The position numbers were made by a program, and so were the translations under genes. The notes under the pieces were generated by a model. The model saw only the letters and a list, made by a program, of their open reading frames with translations. It had not been told where the DNA came from and ran no database searches. A DNA stretch of 64,000 bases from Bacillus sp. HMF5848 (GTDB lineage Bacteria; Bacillota; Bacilli; Bacillales; HMF5848): NCBI RefSeq assembly GCF_003944835.1, contig NZ_RWIV01000001.1:1527501-1591500 (forward strand), read 5' to 3'. This document shows positions 43,957 to 52,829 of the stretch, in pieces. Numbering within the stretch: position 1 is the stretch's first letter; each line of letters begins with the position of its first letter.

Positions 43957-44967
43957 ATGTCAATATTACCTATTAAGAATGAGCTAGGTTTTTTTGAGAT
44001 TCGTTTAGAATCAATAGGTGGTCTAGGAGCAAACTTAGCTGGTAAAATGTTAGCCGAAGCTGGAGTGTTAGGACATGGATTTAACGGTTCTAATTTTTCT
44101 TCTTACGGCTCAGAGAAAAAGGGATCGCCAGTCAAGAGTTTTGTAAGATATTGTGATGCAGATACTGAAATTCGTGCACATAGCCCGATTGAGCAACCAC
44201 ACGTAATAGGGATTTTTCACGAAGCACTATATAAAACGGTTGATGTTGTAAGTGGTTTACAGCCCGATGGAATCGTATTAGTGAACACGACACGTCCTTT
44301 TGACGATGTAGCACAAGATTTAAATCTTCAATATGGTACTCTTGCAACAGTGGACGCCCTTGGAATAGCAGTAGAGGAAAAAACCAAGGTAAACACTGCG
44401 ATGCTTGGTGCATTATTTCGTATATGTGATTTTTTAGATCCAGAAATTATGAGGCAAACAATTCGCAAAACGTTTGAGAAGAAATATCCTCATTTAGTAG
44501 AACCTAATATACGAACGTTTGAAAGAGGGTATGAAGAAGTAAAGTTTAAAGAGTTAGACACTCCTGATGATGCGCAGAGTAAAGAGTTTCATAGAGTAAA
44601 GCCAATATACGGTTATGACACACAAATTATTGGTGGCATTATTACCGCTAATGCTAATAGTATTTTTAAAGATTTGAGTGGGTCTCGACAAGGGTTTTTA
44701 CCGAGATTTGATCAAGAATCATGTATAAATTGTGCTCAGTGCGATACAGTTTGTCCGGATTATTGTTTTGTGTGGGAAGAGGGCGAAGACAAACGCGGTC
44801 GTAAGCAAATGTTTTTAAAAGGTATTGATTATCAATACTGTAAAGGTTGTTTAAAGTGTGTAGAGGCGTGTCCTACATCAGCTCTGTCAGATTTCCGTGA
44901 AGAAATTGGGTATGCTGAAGAAAATCAAGTTAAACATACATTTTCTTTATTGGGGGGGAACCGCTAA
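43957..44967 (+). CDS. 2-oxoacid:ferredoxin oxidoreductase, fused gamma-delta subunit
   Basis: 336 residues. The gamma domain (~10-190; FEIRLESIGGLGANLAGKML, SNFSSYGSEKKGSPVKSFVR) is fused to a delta-type ferredoxin domain with two [4Fe-4S] motifs, CINCAQCDTVCPDYC and CKGCLKCVEACPTS. It passes electrons from the TPP site of the partner to ferredoxin. Stop overlaps the next start (TAATG), so the two subunits are co-translated. Confidence 0.9.
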   Translation: MSILPIKNELGFFEIRLESIGGLGANLAGKMLAEAGVLGHGFNGSNFSSYGSEKKGSPVKSFVRYCDADTEIRAHSPIEQPHVIGIFHEALYKTVDVVSGLQPDGIVLVNTTRPFDDVAQDLNLQYGTLATVDALGIAVEEKTKVNTAMLGALFRICDFLDPEIMRQTIRKTFEKKYPHLVEPNIRTFERGYEEVKFKELDTPDDAQSKEFHRVKPIYGYDTQIIGGIITANANSIFKDLSGSRQGFLPRFDQESCINCAQCDTVCPDYCFVWEEGEDKRGRKQMFLKGIDYQYCKGCLKCVEACPTSALSDFREEIGYAEENQVKHTFSLLGGNR

Positions 44968-47261
44968 TGGCGACAGTAGAACGAGATATAAAGCAATTGC
45001 AACAAGCTGAACAGCTTACAACGTTTGAATCAGGTAACGAAATGGCAGCCTTAGCGGCTGCACAAATTAACTACCACTTAATGGGGTATTTTCCTATCAC
45101 TCCATCAACTGAAATAGCACAGTTGTTAGACCAAATGAAGGCACGTGGTGAGCATGATATTAAGTTAATTGCTGCTGATGGAGAGCATGGATCGGCGGGG
45201 ATTTGTTATGGTGCATCTGTTGCAGGGGCACGTGTGTTTAATGCAACCAGTGCTAACGGATTAATGTATATGCTAGAGCAATTACCTGTTCAATCCGGTA
45301 CAAGATTTCCAATGGTTATGAATCTAGTAACACGTTCAATTAGCGGTCCACTTGACATACGTGGCGATCATTCAGATCTTTATTTTGCTTTAAACACTGG
45401 TTGGGTGATTTTAACGGCTCGAACGCCTCAAGCTGTCTACGATATGAATATTATGGCTTTAAAGATTGCTGAACATAGCGACGTTCGTTTGCCGGTTATT
45501 GTTGCATATGATGGCTTTTTCACATCACATCAAAAACGTCGTGTTAATTATTTCAAAGACCGTGTAGCTGTTCAAAAGTTTGTAGGAGAATGCCCAACTG
45601 GATACCCAAATGCATCGAATCCGAAAGAGCCTGTAACTATTGGTGCTCATATGAATGGAGACGACTTATTAAATAACAACTATCAGCAATCTGAGGCATT
45701 ATATCGTGCTGGAGATGTATTTAAACAAGTAGCACAGGAATATGCAAAGCTATCTGGTCGCGAGTATCCAGTTTTAGATTTGTATAAGATGGAAGATGCA
45801 GACGTTGCTCTATTCTTATTAAATTCTGCCGCAGAGACAGCTAAGGATGTTGTTGATAACTTGCGAGCAAAAGGAATTAAGGCAGGCGTCATCAGTCCTA
45901 ATATTATTCGACCATTCCCTACTGAGCAGATTCGTGAAGCATTAAGAAATGTCAAAGCACTGCTGATTGGTGAGCGTGCAGACTCATACGGCTCTAACGG
46001 TGGAAATATGACTCATGAAGTGAAAGCTGCGCTGCAAGCTGACAAAGAGAATACTACCATTGTTTTATCACGTATGTTTGGAATGGGTGGTAAAGATTTC
46101 TTTGCAGATGATGCAGAAGCATTTTTTAACATGGCTATTGATGCGATGGAAACAGGTGATGCTGAAATAGCATTCGATTATTATGGGCATATCCCAGGAA
46201 ATCCAGAAGTAAAACAAAGTCCAGTTGTTGAACCGTTACATGGAGATGCATTTAAAACAGGTTTAATTAAGGTAACTCAAGATGAAACAACAGGGAAATT
46301 AAATGTACGAATTCCACCGCTACGGGCACTAACCGGGAAGCCGAAACGAATTGCTTCTGGCCACGGAGCTTGTCCAGGATGTGGTATTTTCCCAGGACTT
46401 GAGTTGTTTTTTAAAGGTATAGAAGGTGACATTGTTGTGTTATTCCAAACCGGCTGTGCCTATGTAGTCACTACAGCATATCCACATAGCTCGCATAAAC
46501 AAACGATGATTCATAACTTGTTCCAGAGTGGTGCCGCTACATTATCAGGTACGTTAGAGGCATTTATGGAAATGAAGCGTCGAGGTGATATTGACGTTGC
46601 TGATGATGTTACATTTGTAATGGTAACAGGTGATGGCGGTATGGACATTGGTATGGGCTCTGCCATCGGAACCGCACTGCGCGGCCATAAACTGATTATG
46701 CTAGAATATGATAATGAAGGGTATATGAATACAGGTTCGCAAATGTCATATTCAACTCCTTATGGGCACATGACAAGTACAACAAGTGTTGGAAAAGTAC
46801 AGCAAGGTAAAACTTTCCATCACAAGGATACAGCTCAAATTATGGCTTCCACAAATATCCCTTACGTATTTACAGGAACAGAAGCGTTTCCGCAGGATTT
46901 GATAAAAAAAGCTGCAAAAGCACAATGGTACGCACAAAACGTAGGAACTGTGTATGGGAAAATTCTTATAACATGTCCATTAAATTGGAAGTCAGAAGAT
47001 CGCTACGGTGGAACTATAATGGAGAATGCAGTAAATTCATGCTTCTTCCCACTTTATGAAATTGAACAAGGTGAAACTACTATTACGTACGACCCTGAAG
47101 CGAAAAATAAGCGTGTCCCTGCTGAAGAGTGGCTTCGTTATATGGGGAAAGCTAAGCATTTATTGAAGAAAGATAACGCGCACATGCTAGCCGAATTTGA
47201 AAAAGAAATTGAAAGACGTTGGCAGCGCCTAAAAGCATTACATGAAAGTCCATATTTGTAA
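44967..47261 (+). CDS. 2-oxoacid:ferredoxin oxidoreductase, fused alpha-beta subunit
   Basis: 764 residues joining the alpha (pyrimidine-binding, ~15-410; GYFPITPSTEIAQLLDQ, GEHGSAGICYGAS) and beta (TPP/Fe-S, ~435-764; GACPGCGIFPGLE, MVTGDGGMDIGMG, YDNEGYMNTG) subunits. It decarboxylates a 2-oxoacid (pyruvate, 2-oxoglutarate or similar) to acyl-CoA and reduces ferredoxin. The substrate cannot be fixed by eye. The two-gene form with doubly fused subunits is unusual for an aerobic Bacillus. Confidence 0.9.
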   Translation: MATVERDIKQLQQAEQLTTFESGNEMAALAAAQINYHLMGYFPITPSTEIAQLLDQMKARGEHDIKLIAADGEHGSAGICYGASVAGARVFNATSANGLMYMLEQLPVQSGTRFPMVMNLVTRSISGPLDIRGDHSDLYFALNTGWVILTARTPQAVYDMNIMALKIAEHSDVRLPVIVAYDGFFTSHQKRRVNYFKDRVAVQKFVGECPTGYPNASNPKEPVTIGAHMNGDDLLNNNYQQSEALYRAGDVFKQVAQEYAKLSGREYPVLDLYKMEDADVALFLLNSAAETAKDVVDNLRAKGIKAGVISPNIIRPFPTEQIREALRNVKALLIGERADSYGSNGGNMTHEVKAALQADKENTTIVLSRMFGMGGKDFFADDAEAFFNMAIDAMETGDAEIAFDYYGHIPGNPEVKQSPVVEPLHGDAFKTGLIKVTQDETTGKLNVRIPPLRALTGKPKRIASGHGACPGCGIFPGLELFFKGIEGDIVVLFQTGCAYVVTTAYPHSSHKQTMIHNLFQSGAATLSGTLEAFMEMKRRGDIDVADDVTFVMVTGDGGMDIGMGSAIGTALRGHKLIMLEYDNEGYMNTGSQMSYSTPYGHMTSTTSVGKVQQGKTFHHKDTAQIMASTNIPYVFTGTEAFPQDLIKKAAKAQWYAQNVGTVYGKILITCPLNWKSEDRYGGTIMENAVNSCFFPLYEIEQGETTITYDPEAKNKRVPAEEWLRYMGKAKHLLKKDNAHMLAEFEKEIERRWQRLKALHESPYL

Positions 47262-47278
47262 AAGTCGGACTATTATAG

Positions 47279-47312
47279 AAAGAACTAACTTATTCAGGTT
47301 AGTTCTTTTTTT
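47279..47312 (+). terminator. Terminator of the oxidoreductase operon
   Basis: Stem AAGAACTAAC (47280-47289) pairs with 47298-47307 followed by TTTTT. Confidence 0.9.
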
Positions 47313-47327
47313 CAAGGAGAGGATAAA

Positions 47328-47348
47328 GTTTATACTAATAGTATAAAC
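47328..47348. promoter_or_regulatory. Perfect 21-bp palindrome upstream of the PAS kinase
   Basis: GTTTATACTA, a single central A, then TAGTATAAAC: two perfect 10-bp arms. Size and symmetry suggest a dimeric repressor operator for the kinase gene at 47486; regulator not identified. Confidence 0.55.
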
Positions 47349-47485
47349 AATAGAATAGTATGGTGAAACACTATAAAACTATAAAAATATTTATAAAACA
47401 GAATTAACAAAAAATAAAAAGGGATATTGTAAGTTTTTGTTGAATTATTAGCTTGGATACTTGCCTGTGAAAGGAGGCAATCAGT

Positions 47486-49669
47486 TTGCAACACGTTACG
47501 AATGATGAAATACTTACTTTGAGAAAAAGAATTGAAGAGTTAGAGAAGGATAAATTAATTATCGAAGAACAACTTGAAATGTATAAGGCAACTTTTGCAC
47601 GAGCAAAGGATGCCATAGTCATTTTTGATGAGCAGATGAACTTTCATATTGTTAACGCAGCAGCTGAATTGTTATTTGAAATGCCAAGTGAGCAGTTATA
47701 CAAAAAAAACATTTATCATTTTTTAAGCTTAGTTCCTTCACATGTTATTAAGGACTCATATAGCATTCTCCAAACAGAAGGTGAATTAACAGATGAACTA
47801 CTTATTAAGTTAGAAAACGGTAAAGAGAAATATATAGAGTATTCAGCAAAGCGTAATGCATTTAACAATTATGATATTTCTATCATGCGAGACATCACAG
47901 ACAGAAAAAACCTTGAATATGAAAGACATTTAAGCATTCAGCTTTTTCAAGATGTGTATGAACGAGCCGGTGTTGGAATTGCTATTTTTGATGAAGCTGG
48001 ACGTATCATTGATGCTAATCCATACTTTTGTGAAAAATTAAAAAGAGAAAAACATGAGTTGCTAAATAAACTATTGTTAGATTTTGTGTCAGGACATGCT
48101 TTTGAAGATGCTCGTATAATGTGGAGGTCACTCAAGTTAGAAGGAACCGTTCAAGGAGACACCGCTTTTGAACTACCTGATGGTAGCGATATTTTATTTG
48201 ATTTTTCAGCTACTTCAAATTCAGATAATCAAATATTTATGGCGATATTTCATGATGTTACAGAAAATCGGGAATTAGTTAAAAGGCTTTCTGAAAGTGA
48301 AGAGCGTTTTCGTCAAGTATTCAATCATGCTCTTGACCCCATTGTCATTTGGGATGGTGAAGGGACTGTCATTAAAGCCAATCCAGCAGCAGCGAGGTTG
48401 TTTGAACTGCCTTTAGAAGATCTTATTCAGACAAATATGGTTGAGTTTGTCGAGGAAGATAGTGCTAAGTTACAAGCAGTTACAAATAGATTTCTAAAAA
48501 ATAACCAAATTCGCGATGAGTTACATTTCAGAATGGCGAATGGACAACGTAAACTAGTTGAGTTCACGTCTAATAAAGGTGTCATAGACGGCTATAACAT
48601 GACTATTTATCGTAACGTTACTGAGAGGAAAAGGATGGTAGATCAGCTTCAAGAAAGTGAAGCAAAGTTTAGAAAAATATTTGAAGCAGCAATGGATGGT
48701 ATTATTCTGTTTAATGATGACAAGCAAATTATTGACGCAAATGAAGTTGCTAAATCAACGTTACATTTAGAAAAAATGGGTGGGAAGTTTTTTGATATAT
48801 TGTATTGTAGTGATATAAAATTTATGCCAGTTGATACGCATCCTAACTCTCCCCAAGATTCGATAAAGAGAGCTCACTTTTCTTTTATTAATGGTATGGA
48901 AAAGACGATTGAATTCTCTTATAAGCGTAATGTGTTTGGGGATGTTCACCTAGCTGTGTTTCGCGATGTAACAGAACGTTTACAAATGGAGGAGCAACTG
49001 AGAAAGTCTGATACACTTTCTGTTGTTGGACAACTAGCAGCAGGAATAGCACATGAAATTCGAAATCCTATGACGGCGTTAAAGGGATTTATTCAGCTAA
49101 TGAGTGCAGAGGTCGAGGACAAGTATGATATGTACTTTAATGTTATGTCTTCTGAGTTAACGAGAATAGAGTCTATTATTACTCAATTTTTAATTTTAGC
49201 AAAGCCTCAAGCTGTTAAATATGAATTAGTAGATATATGTGAGTTAGTTGAGACAACACTAGAGTTAATGCGTCCACAGGCGATATTACAAGATACAGCA
49301 CTTAAATTTGAATCAGAGGAAAAGCTTACTAAAGTCTATTGTGAGCCTAATCAAATAAAGCAAGTCTTTATTAATATAGTAAAGAATGCTATTGAAGCTA
49401 TGAATAAAGGGGGAGCTTTAACCGCTACTGTAAAGAAAGATGAAATTAATAAAGTTCAGATTATTTTTACTGATGAAGGGCCAGGTATACCGGAAGAAAA
49501 AATAAAAAAGCTTGGAGAACCCTTTTATACCACTAAGGAAAGAGGAACGGGGTTAGGTTTAATGGTAAGCTATAAAATAATTGAAGAGCATGATGGAGTA
49601 ATAGATGTTTATAGTGTTCTTAACGAAGGTACCACGTTTACCATTACACTACCTGCTACATTGGAGTGA
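47486..49669 (+). CDS. Multi-PAS sporulation-kinase-like histidine kinase
   Basis: 727-residue soluble kinase: a short N-terminal coiled segment, four PAS domains (starting near 35, 160, 270, 395; each with an IIDAN/IVNAA-type core), then HisKA (GIAHEIRNPMTALKGFIQLM) and HATPase (NAIEAMNKGG, DEGPGIP, GTGLGLMVS). The H box is of the KinA/KinE sporulation kinase class that feeds Spo0F/Spo0A. No membrane helix, so cytosolic. TTG start with AAAGGAGG upstream; no adjacent regulator gene. Confidence 0.9.
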   Translation: MQHVTNDEILTLRKRIEELEKDKLIIEEQLEMYKATFARAKDAIVIFDEQMNFHIVNAAAELLFEMPSEQLYKKNIYHFLSLVPSHVIKDSYSILQTEGELTDELLIKLENGKEKYIEYSAKRNAFNNYDISIMRDITDRKNLEYERHLSIQLFQDVYERAGVGIAIFDEAGRIIDANPYFCEKLKREKHELLNKLLLDFVSGHAFEDARIMWRSLKLEGTVQGDTAFELPDGSDILFDFSATSNSDNQIFMAIFHDVTENRELVKRLSESEERFRQVFNHALDPIVIWDGEGTVIKANPAAARLFELPLEDLIQTNMVEFVEEDSAKLQAVTNRFLKNNQIRDELHFRMANGQRKLVEFTSNKGVIDGYNMTIYRNVTERKRMVDQLQESEAKFRKIFEAAMDGIILFNDDKQIIDANEVAKSTLHLEKMGGKFFDILYCSDIKFMPVDTHPNSPQDSIKRAHFSFINGMEKTIEFSYKRNVFGDVHLAVFRDVTERLQMEEQLRKSDTLSVVGQLAAGIAHEIRNPMTALKGFIQLMSAEVEDKYDMYFNVMSSELTRIESIITQFLILAKPQAVKYELVDICELVETTLELMRPQAILQDTALKFESEEKLTKVYCEPNQIKQVFINIVKNAIEAMNKGGALTATVKKDEINKVQIIFTDEGPGIPEEKIKKLGEPFYTTKERGTGLGLMVSYKIIEEHDGVIDVYSVLNEGTTFTITLPATLE

Positions 49670-49675
49670 TACATC

Positions 49676-50140
49676 ATATATTACATAACTATTGACTCTC
49701 CAATTGGACTGCTTTATGTCGTGGAGAAAAATCAAAAGATAACAAGGATAGATTATACTGACACCTCAATTAATGGATTAGAATTAAAAGAATCAAGTCT
49801 ATTATTAGAAGCCTCAAAGCAACTGCTAGAATATTTTTCTGGTAACAGAAAAGTATTTACACTGCCATTGGATATTGAAGGTACAAACTTTCAAACGAAG
49901 GTTTGGCAAGGGTTATTACAAATACCATATGGTACAACATGGTCTTATAGTGATCTTGCCTGTTATATAGATAATGATAAGGCAGTAAGGGCTGTTGGAC
50001 AGGCAAATCGAAGAAATCCTATCCCTATTATCATACCATGTCATCGAGTTGTGGGGAAAAATAAACAGCTTGTAGGCTATTCTGGTAACAGGACGGATTT
50101 GCAAGAGATTTTATTGAAAATAGAAGGTGTTTTCACATAA
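49676..50140 (+). CDS. ogt: Methylated-DNA-protein cysteine methyltransferase, probable ATA start
   Basis: 154 residues (139 if counted from GTG 49721). Repairs O6-methylguanine by transferring the alkyl group to its own Cys in PCHRVV; other family motifs are FQTKVWQGLLQIPYGTTWSY and RAVGQANRRNPIPIIIPCHR. The N-terminal strand YYITIDSPIGLLYVVE, conserved in Ogt, lies upstream of the GTG. An in-frame TGA (49667) is followed by TAC, ATC, ATA, and GGAGTGA ends six bases before that ATA (49676). No canonical start codon lies in between. Same arrangement as at 5442 and 10916. Confidence 0.88.
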   Translation: MYYITIDSPIGLLYVVEKNQKITRIDYTDTSINGLELKESSLLLEASKQLLEYFSGNRKVFTLPLDIEGTNFQTKVWQGLLQIPYGTTWSYSDLACYIDNDKAVRAVGQANRRNPIPIIIPCHRVVGKNKQLVGYSGNRTDLQEILLKIEGVFT

Positions 50141-50258
50141 AGACGAGTGCGCTAATATAGGCAGTCGTTTTTTGTTTATCCAAATTTATTGCAATCCCCA
50201 TTCGGTTAGATTATAATCTAATTAGATACTTATCGAATTTTATAAAGAGGTGTTTTTT

Positions 50259-50843
50259 TTGCAATTAAACCAACTTGTTAATTTTCATAAGACTATTGGT
50301 GATCCAACAAGGGTCCGCATTTTAGTTTTATTAGCAAATGGACCTTTACATGGACAGGCGCTTGCTGGAAAGCTAGGATTAACACCCGCAACAGTGACTC
50401 ATCATATCTCAAAACTTCGAGAAATTGATGTTATACATGAAAAGCGAGTCAAAAACACAATTTATTTCTCGATAAACGAAGCTGTATTAAAGCGAAAGTC
50501 AGATGCATTAATGAAGGTTGTATTTAAAAGAGAAGAGGGTGAATCGATGCAATTGGAGGCAAAGCAAGATAAGCAAACAATGTTGAAAAACTTTTTGACA
50601 AAAGAGGGCCGATTAAAGAATATTCCAGCACAAAAGAAGAAGAAGCTGATTGTTCTTGAATTTCTTGCGAAAGGTTTAGTTCATGGGCGGAAATATAGTG
50701 AAGCAGAAATTAATGAATATATTAAACAATATCATGAAGATTTTGCAACACTTCGCCGCGAATTAATTATGAATCATTTTATGTTTCGTGAGAACGCTAT
50801 TTACGAATTAAATCCAGAAGAAATGTGGGATAAAGTTCTGTAA
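50259..50843 (+). CDS. ArsR-type winged-helix regulator with C-terminal DUF2087
   Basis: 194 residues. N-terminal ArsR-like HTH (IGDPTRVRILVLLANGPLHG, LTPATVTHHISKLREIDVI) without obvious metal-site Cys pair, then a DUF2087 domain (~115-194; VHGRKYSEAEINEYIKQYHE, LIMNHFMFRENAIYEL). The ligand is unknown. TTG at 50259 is eight bases after AAGAGG; the GTG at 50250 overlaps that site. A 17-bp hairpin begins at the stop codon. Confidence 0.85.
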   Translation: MQLNQLVNFHKTIGDPTRVRILVLLANGPLHGQALAGKLGLTPATVTHHISKLREIDVIHEKRVKNTIYFSINEAVLKRKSDALMKVVFKREEGESMQLEAKQDKQTMLKNFLTKEGRLKNIPAQKKKKLIVLEFLAKGLVHGRKYSEAEINEYIKQYHEDFATLRRELIMNHFMFRENAIYELNPEEMWDKVL

Positions 50844-50880
50844 CAAAGAAGAGAAGTGTGAGAACACTTCTCTTCTTTGT
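50843..50880 (+). terminator. Strong hairpin at the ArsR-DUF2087 stop codon
   Basis: 17-bp perfect arms (ACAAAGAAGAGAAGTGT at 50843-50859, complement at 50864-50880) around GAGA. No true T run follows, so it may end or stabilise the transcript. Confidence 0.7.
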
Positions 50881-51048
50881 GGCTATTATTCAAAATAAAG
50901 CTGAAATAAATGACGAAAAATAGGACTTTTGTAAAAATAATGTCTAATTTTGCGATTCTATTTACAACTGCTATAGAATTTGTAATAATTCATTTCGTGT
51001 AATAAATATTATTTCGTATGTCGTTATTTTCCTAGGAGTGAAATCAAT

Positions 51049-51273
51049 ATGGGTAATGGTAATTTATTAAATGAAAAAGAGCTATTAGGTTCTATTGCCG
51101 CTCTTCGAAAAGAAATGATTGATACTGCCATGCATTCAGGTTTTACTAGCTCTAGTACAGTTGAAATATCTCAAAAACTAGACAAGCTTTTATTTACATA
51201 TCAAATCATGGTACAAAAAAAAGAATGTAGTGTAAAAACTTTTTTTTTAAGTAGAAATCCAGTTGCTTATTAA
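51049..51273 (+). CDS. Spo0E-like aspartyl-phosphate phosphatase
   Basis: 74-residue Spo0E-family protein that dephosphorylates Spo0A. Family pattern is clear: IAALRKEMIDTAMHSGFTS, VEISQKLDKLLFTYQ. ATG preceded by TAGGAGTG. Standing near the multi-PAS kinase it may balance phosphorelay input. Confidence 0.88.
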   Translation: MGNGNLLNEKELLGSIAALRKEMIDTAMHSGFTSSSTVEISQKLDKLLFTYQIMVQKKECSVKTFFLSRNPVAY

Positions 51274-51503
51274 TGCCATTACACATATTTTGTGAGGCAG
51301 GCAAACATTAGGTTTATTTGATCCGTATAAGTACCCCAGTTTCAGCCCTTCTTAGCACAAAAACATTCTAATATTAATTATATTTCCCTGTTCAATAAAA
51401 GTTGAAAAATATTACAACTGTGATAAATGTTACTGAAAATGTCTGTCCATTCAGTATATTTTTAATATAAACAAGATAATCAACAAAAAAAGGCATTTTT
51501 TTG

Positions 51504-51532
51504 TTGTAAGCGTTTTATAATAGAATTATAAG
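51504..51532 (+). promoter_or_regulatory. Candidate cre site within a sigma-A-type promoter
   Basis: TGTAAGCGTTTTAT (51505-51518) matches the CcpA cre consensus TGWAANCGNTNWCA at 12 of 14. It overlaps TTGTAA (51504-51509), which has TATAAG 17 bases downstream (51527-51532). If active, fixABCX would be under carbon control with a leader of about 460 bases. Confidence 0.5.
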
Positions 51533-51678
51533 ATCTTCAATTCTACTCTATTACGTTCAATAATTCACAAACCTTCAAGAATAACAGCAGGATTAAAATA
51601 TACCTATCATAGTAGGGCGTTCTGCTTCCTCAACTTTGTCTTGTACACAACATGGATAATTCCTACCCTACATTCTTT

Positions 51679-51929
51679 TTCGAATAGCTCTGTTAAACTT
51701 TGTTGTTGATTTTCGCTACATTGCGCTCGCTTTCGGGGTGGCCGTGAACCTCCTCTGCGCATGCGGGGTCTCACGCCTGCCACTACATCTCGCTGAGGCC
51801 CGCACGATGCGGGTCAGAAAGACGTTGCTACAGGATGTGGCGCTCTTAGTCTTTCGTCTTCTATCGCGCATTTCACTGCTATCAACAATATTAAAAAATC
51901 AACACTCACCTTTAACAGAGCCTTTCGAA
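51679..51929. repeat. GC-rich palindromic repeat, copy 2, with outer inverted arms
   Basis: The 196-bp core 51703-51898 starts TTGTTGATT and ends ATCAACAA, like copy 1. It is enclosed by further arms: TTCGAATAGCTCTGTTAAA (51679-51697) and TTTAACAGAGCCTTTCGAA (51911-51929), complementary at 17 of 19. Total 251 bp. No coding capacity. Confidence 0.78.
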
Positions 51930-51995
51930 TAAAAAAATATGCATTATGGCTGTATTTTTTACAGCAACATTATTATATAGGGAGTGAAAATTAAC

Positions 51996-52805
51996 ATGCA
52001 TATTGTTGTTTGCGTTAAACAAGTACCAGACACAAAAATAATTAAAATTAACCCCAAAACGAACACATTAGACCGCCGTAGTGCGCCGGCTATATTAAAT
52101 CCATATGACGCTCATGCGGTACAAGAGGCTGTGAACCTAAAAAAGAAATATGGTGGGACGGTATCTGTTGTATCAATGGGCCCACCTCAAGCGACTGCCG
52201 TTATTAAAAAGAGTGTGGAAATAGGTGCCGATAGAGGGTATCTCATAACAGATAGAGCTTTTGCTGGTGCTGATACATTAGCAACTAGCTATGCATTGTC
52301 TAAAGCTCTGGAAAAGATTGCTCAAGAGGAGCCAATTGATCTTATCTTTTGTGGGAAGCATGCTATAGACGGGGATACAGGGCAAGTAGGTCCAGGTATA
52401 GCAAGACGTTTAGATATTCCACCAGTAACAAATGTGATTGAAGTTATGGAGTATAACAAGAATGAACAGATTATGATTCTGAAGAGAAAACTGACGAATG
52501 GTTACGAGCTTATTCAGGCAAACACTCCGTGTCTTGTTACTGTAGAAAAAGAAATTAATGGAATTGAATTTTCACCACTACCGAACATGCTACAAGCTGC
52601 AAGATATAACCCTGTCATATGGAGCGTTAATGATTTCGATGATGTTGACCGGACTCAATTAGGACTGAAAGGCTCACCAACAATTGTTGGTAAGATGTTT
52701 ACACCACCAAGACCAGAAGGTGGTAAACGCTTTGAGGGAAGTAGTGAGGAGCAGGTTGCTCAGCTAGTTAGTACGTTGCTTGAGAAAAAGGAAATATTTA
52801 GCTAA
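51996..52805 (+). CDS. fixA: Electron transfer flavoprotein beta subunit, FixA type
   Basis: 269-residue ETF beta-like subunit (HIVVCVKQVPDTKIIKINP, NPYDAHAVQEAVNLK, KHAIDGDTGQVGPGIA). With FixB it oxidises NADH at a bifurcating FAD. ATG at 51996 is eight bases after GGGAGTGA; the GTG at 51984 overlaps that site. First gene of fixABCX. Confidence 0.92.
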   Translation: MHIVVCVKQVPDTKIIKINPKTNTLDRRSAPAILNPYDAHAVQEAVNLKKKYGGTVSVVSMGPPQATAVIKKSVEIGADRGYLITDRAFAGADTLATSYALSKALEKIAQEEPIDLIFCGKHAIDGDTGQVGPGIARRLDIPPVTNVIEVMEYNKNEQIMILKRKLTNGYELIQANTPCLVTVEKEINGIEFSPLPNMLQAARYNPVIWSVNDFDDVDRTQLGLKGSPTIVGKMFTPPRPEGGKRFEGSSEEQVAQLVSTLLEKKEIFS

Positions 52806-52829
52806 GAAAAAGTAAGGAGGCCTTGAGAA

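Larger units (their letters stand above)
51274..51995. other. Long intergenic region with promoter, cre-like site and repeat
   Basis: About 720 bases. It includes the cre-like site and promoter near 51504-51532, the palindromic element 51679-51929, and otherwise AT-rich DNA without a supported ORF. A short open frame through the repeat is composition-driven and not counted. Confidence 0.6.

Noticed and set aside
51738-51932. Open frame of 64 codons through the repeat near fixA
   Set aside because: It follows the GC-rich palindromic repeat and has no ribosome site; composition effect.
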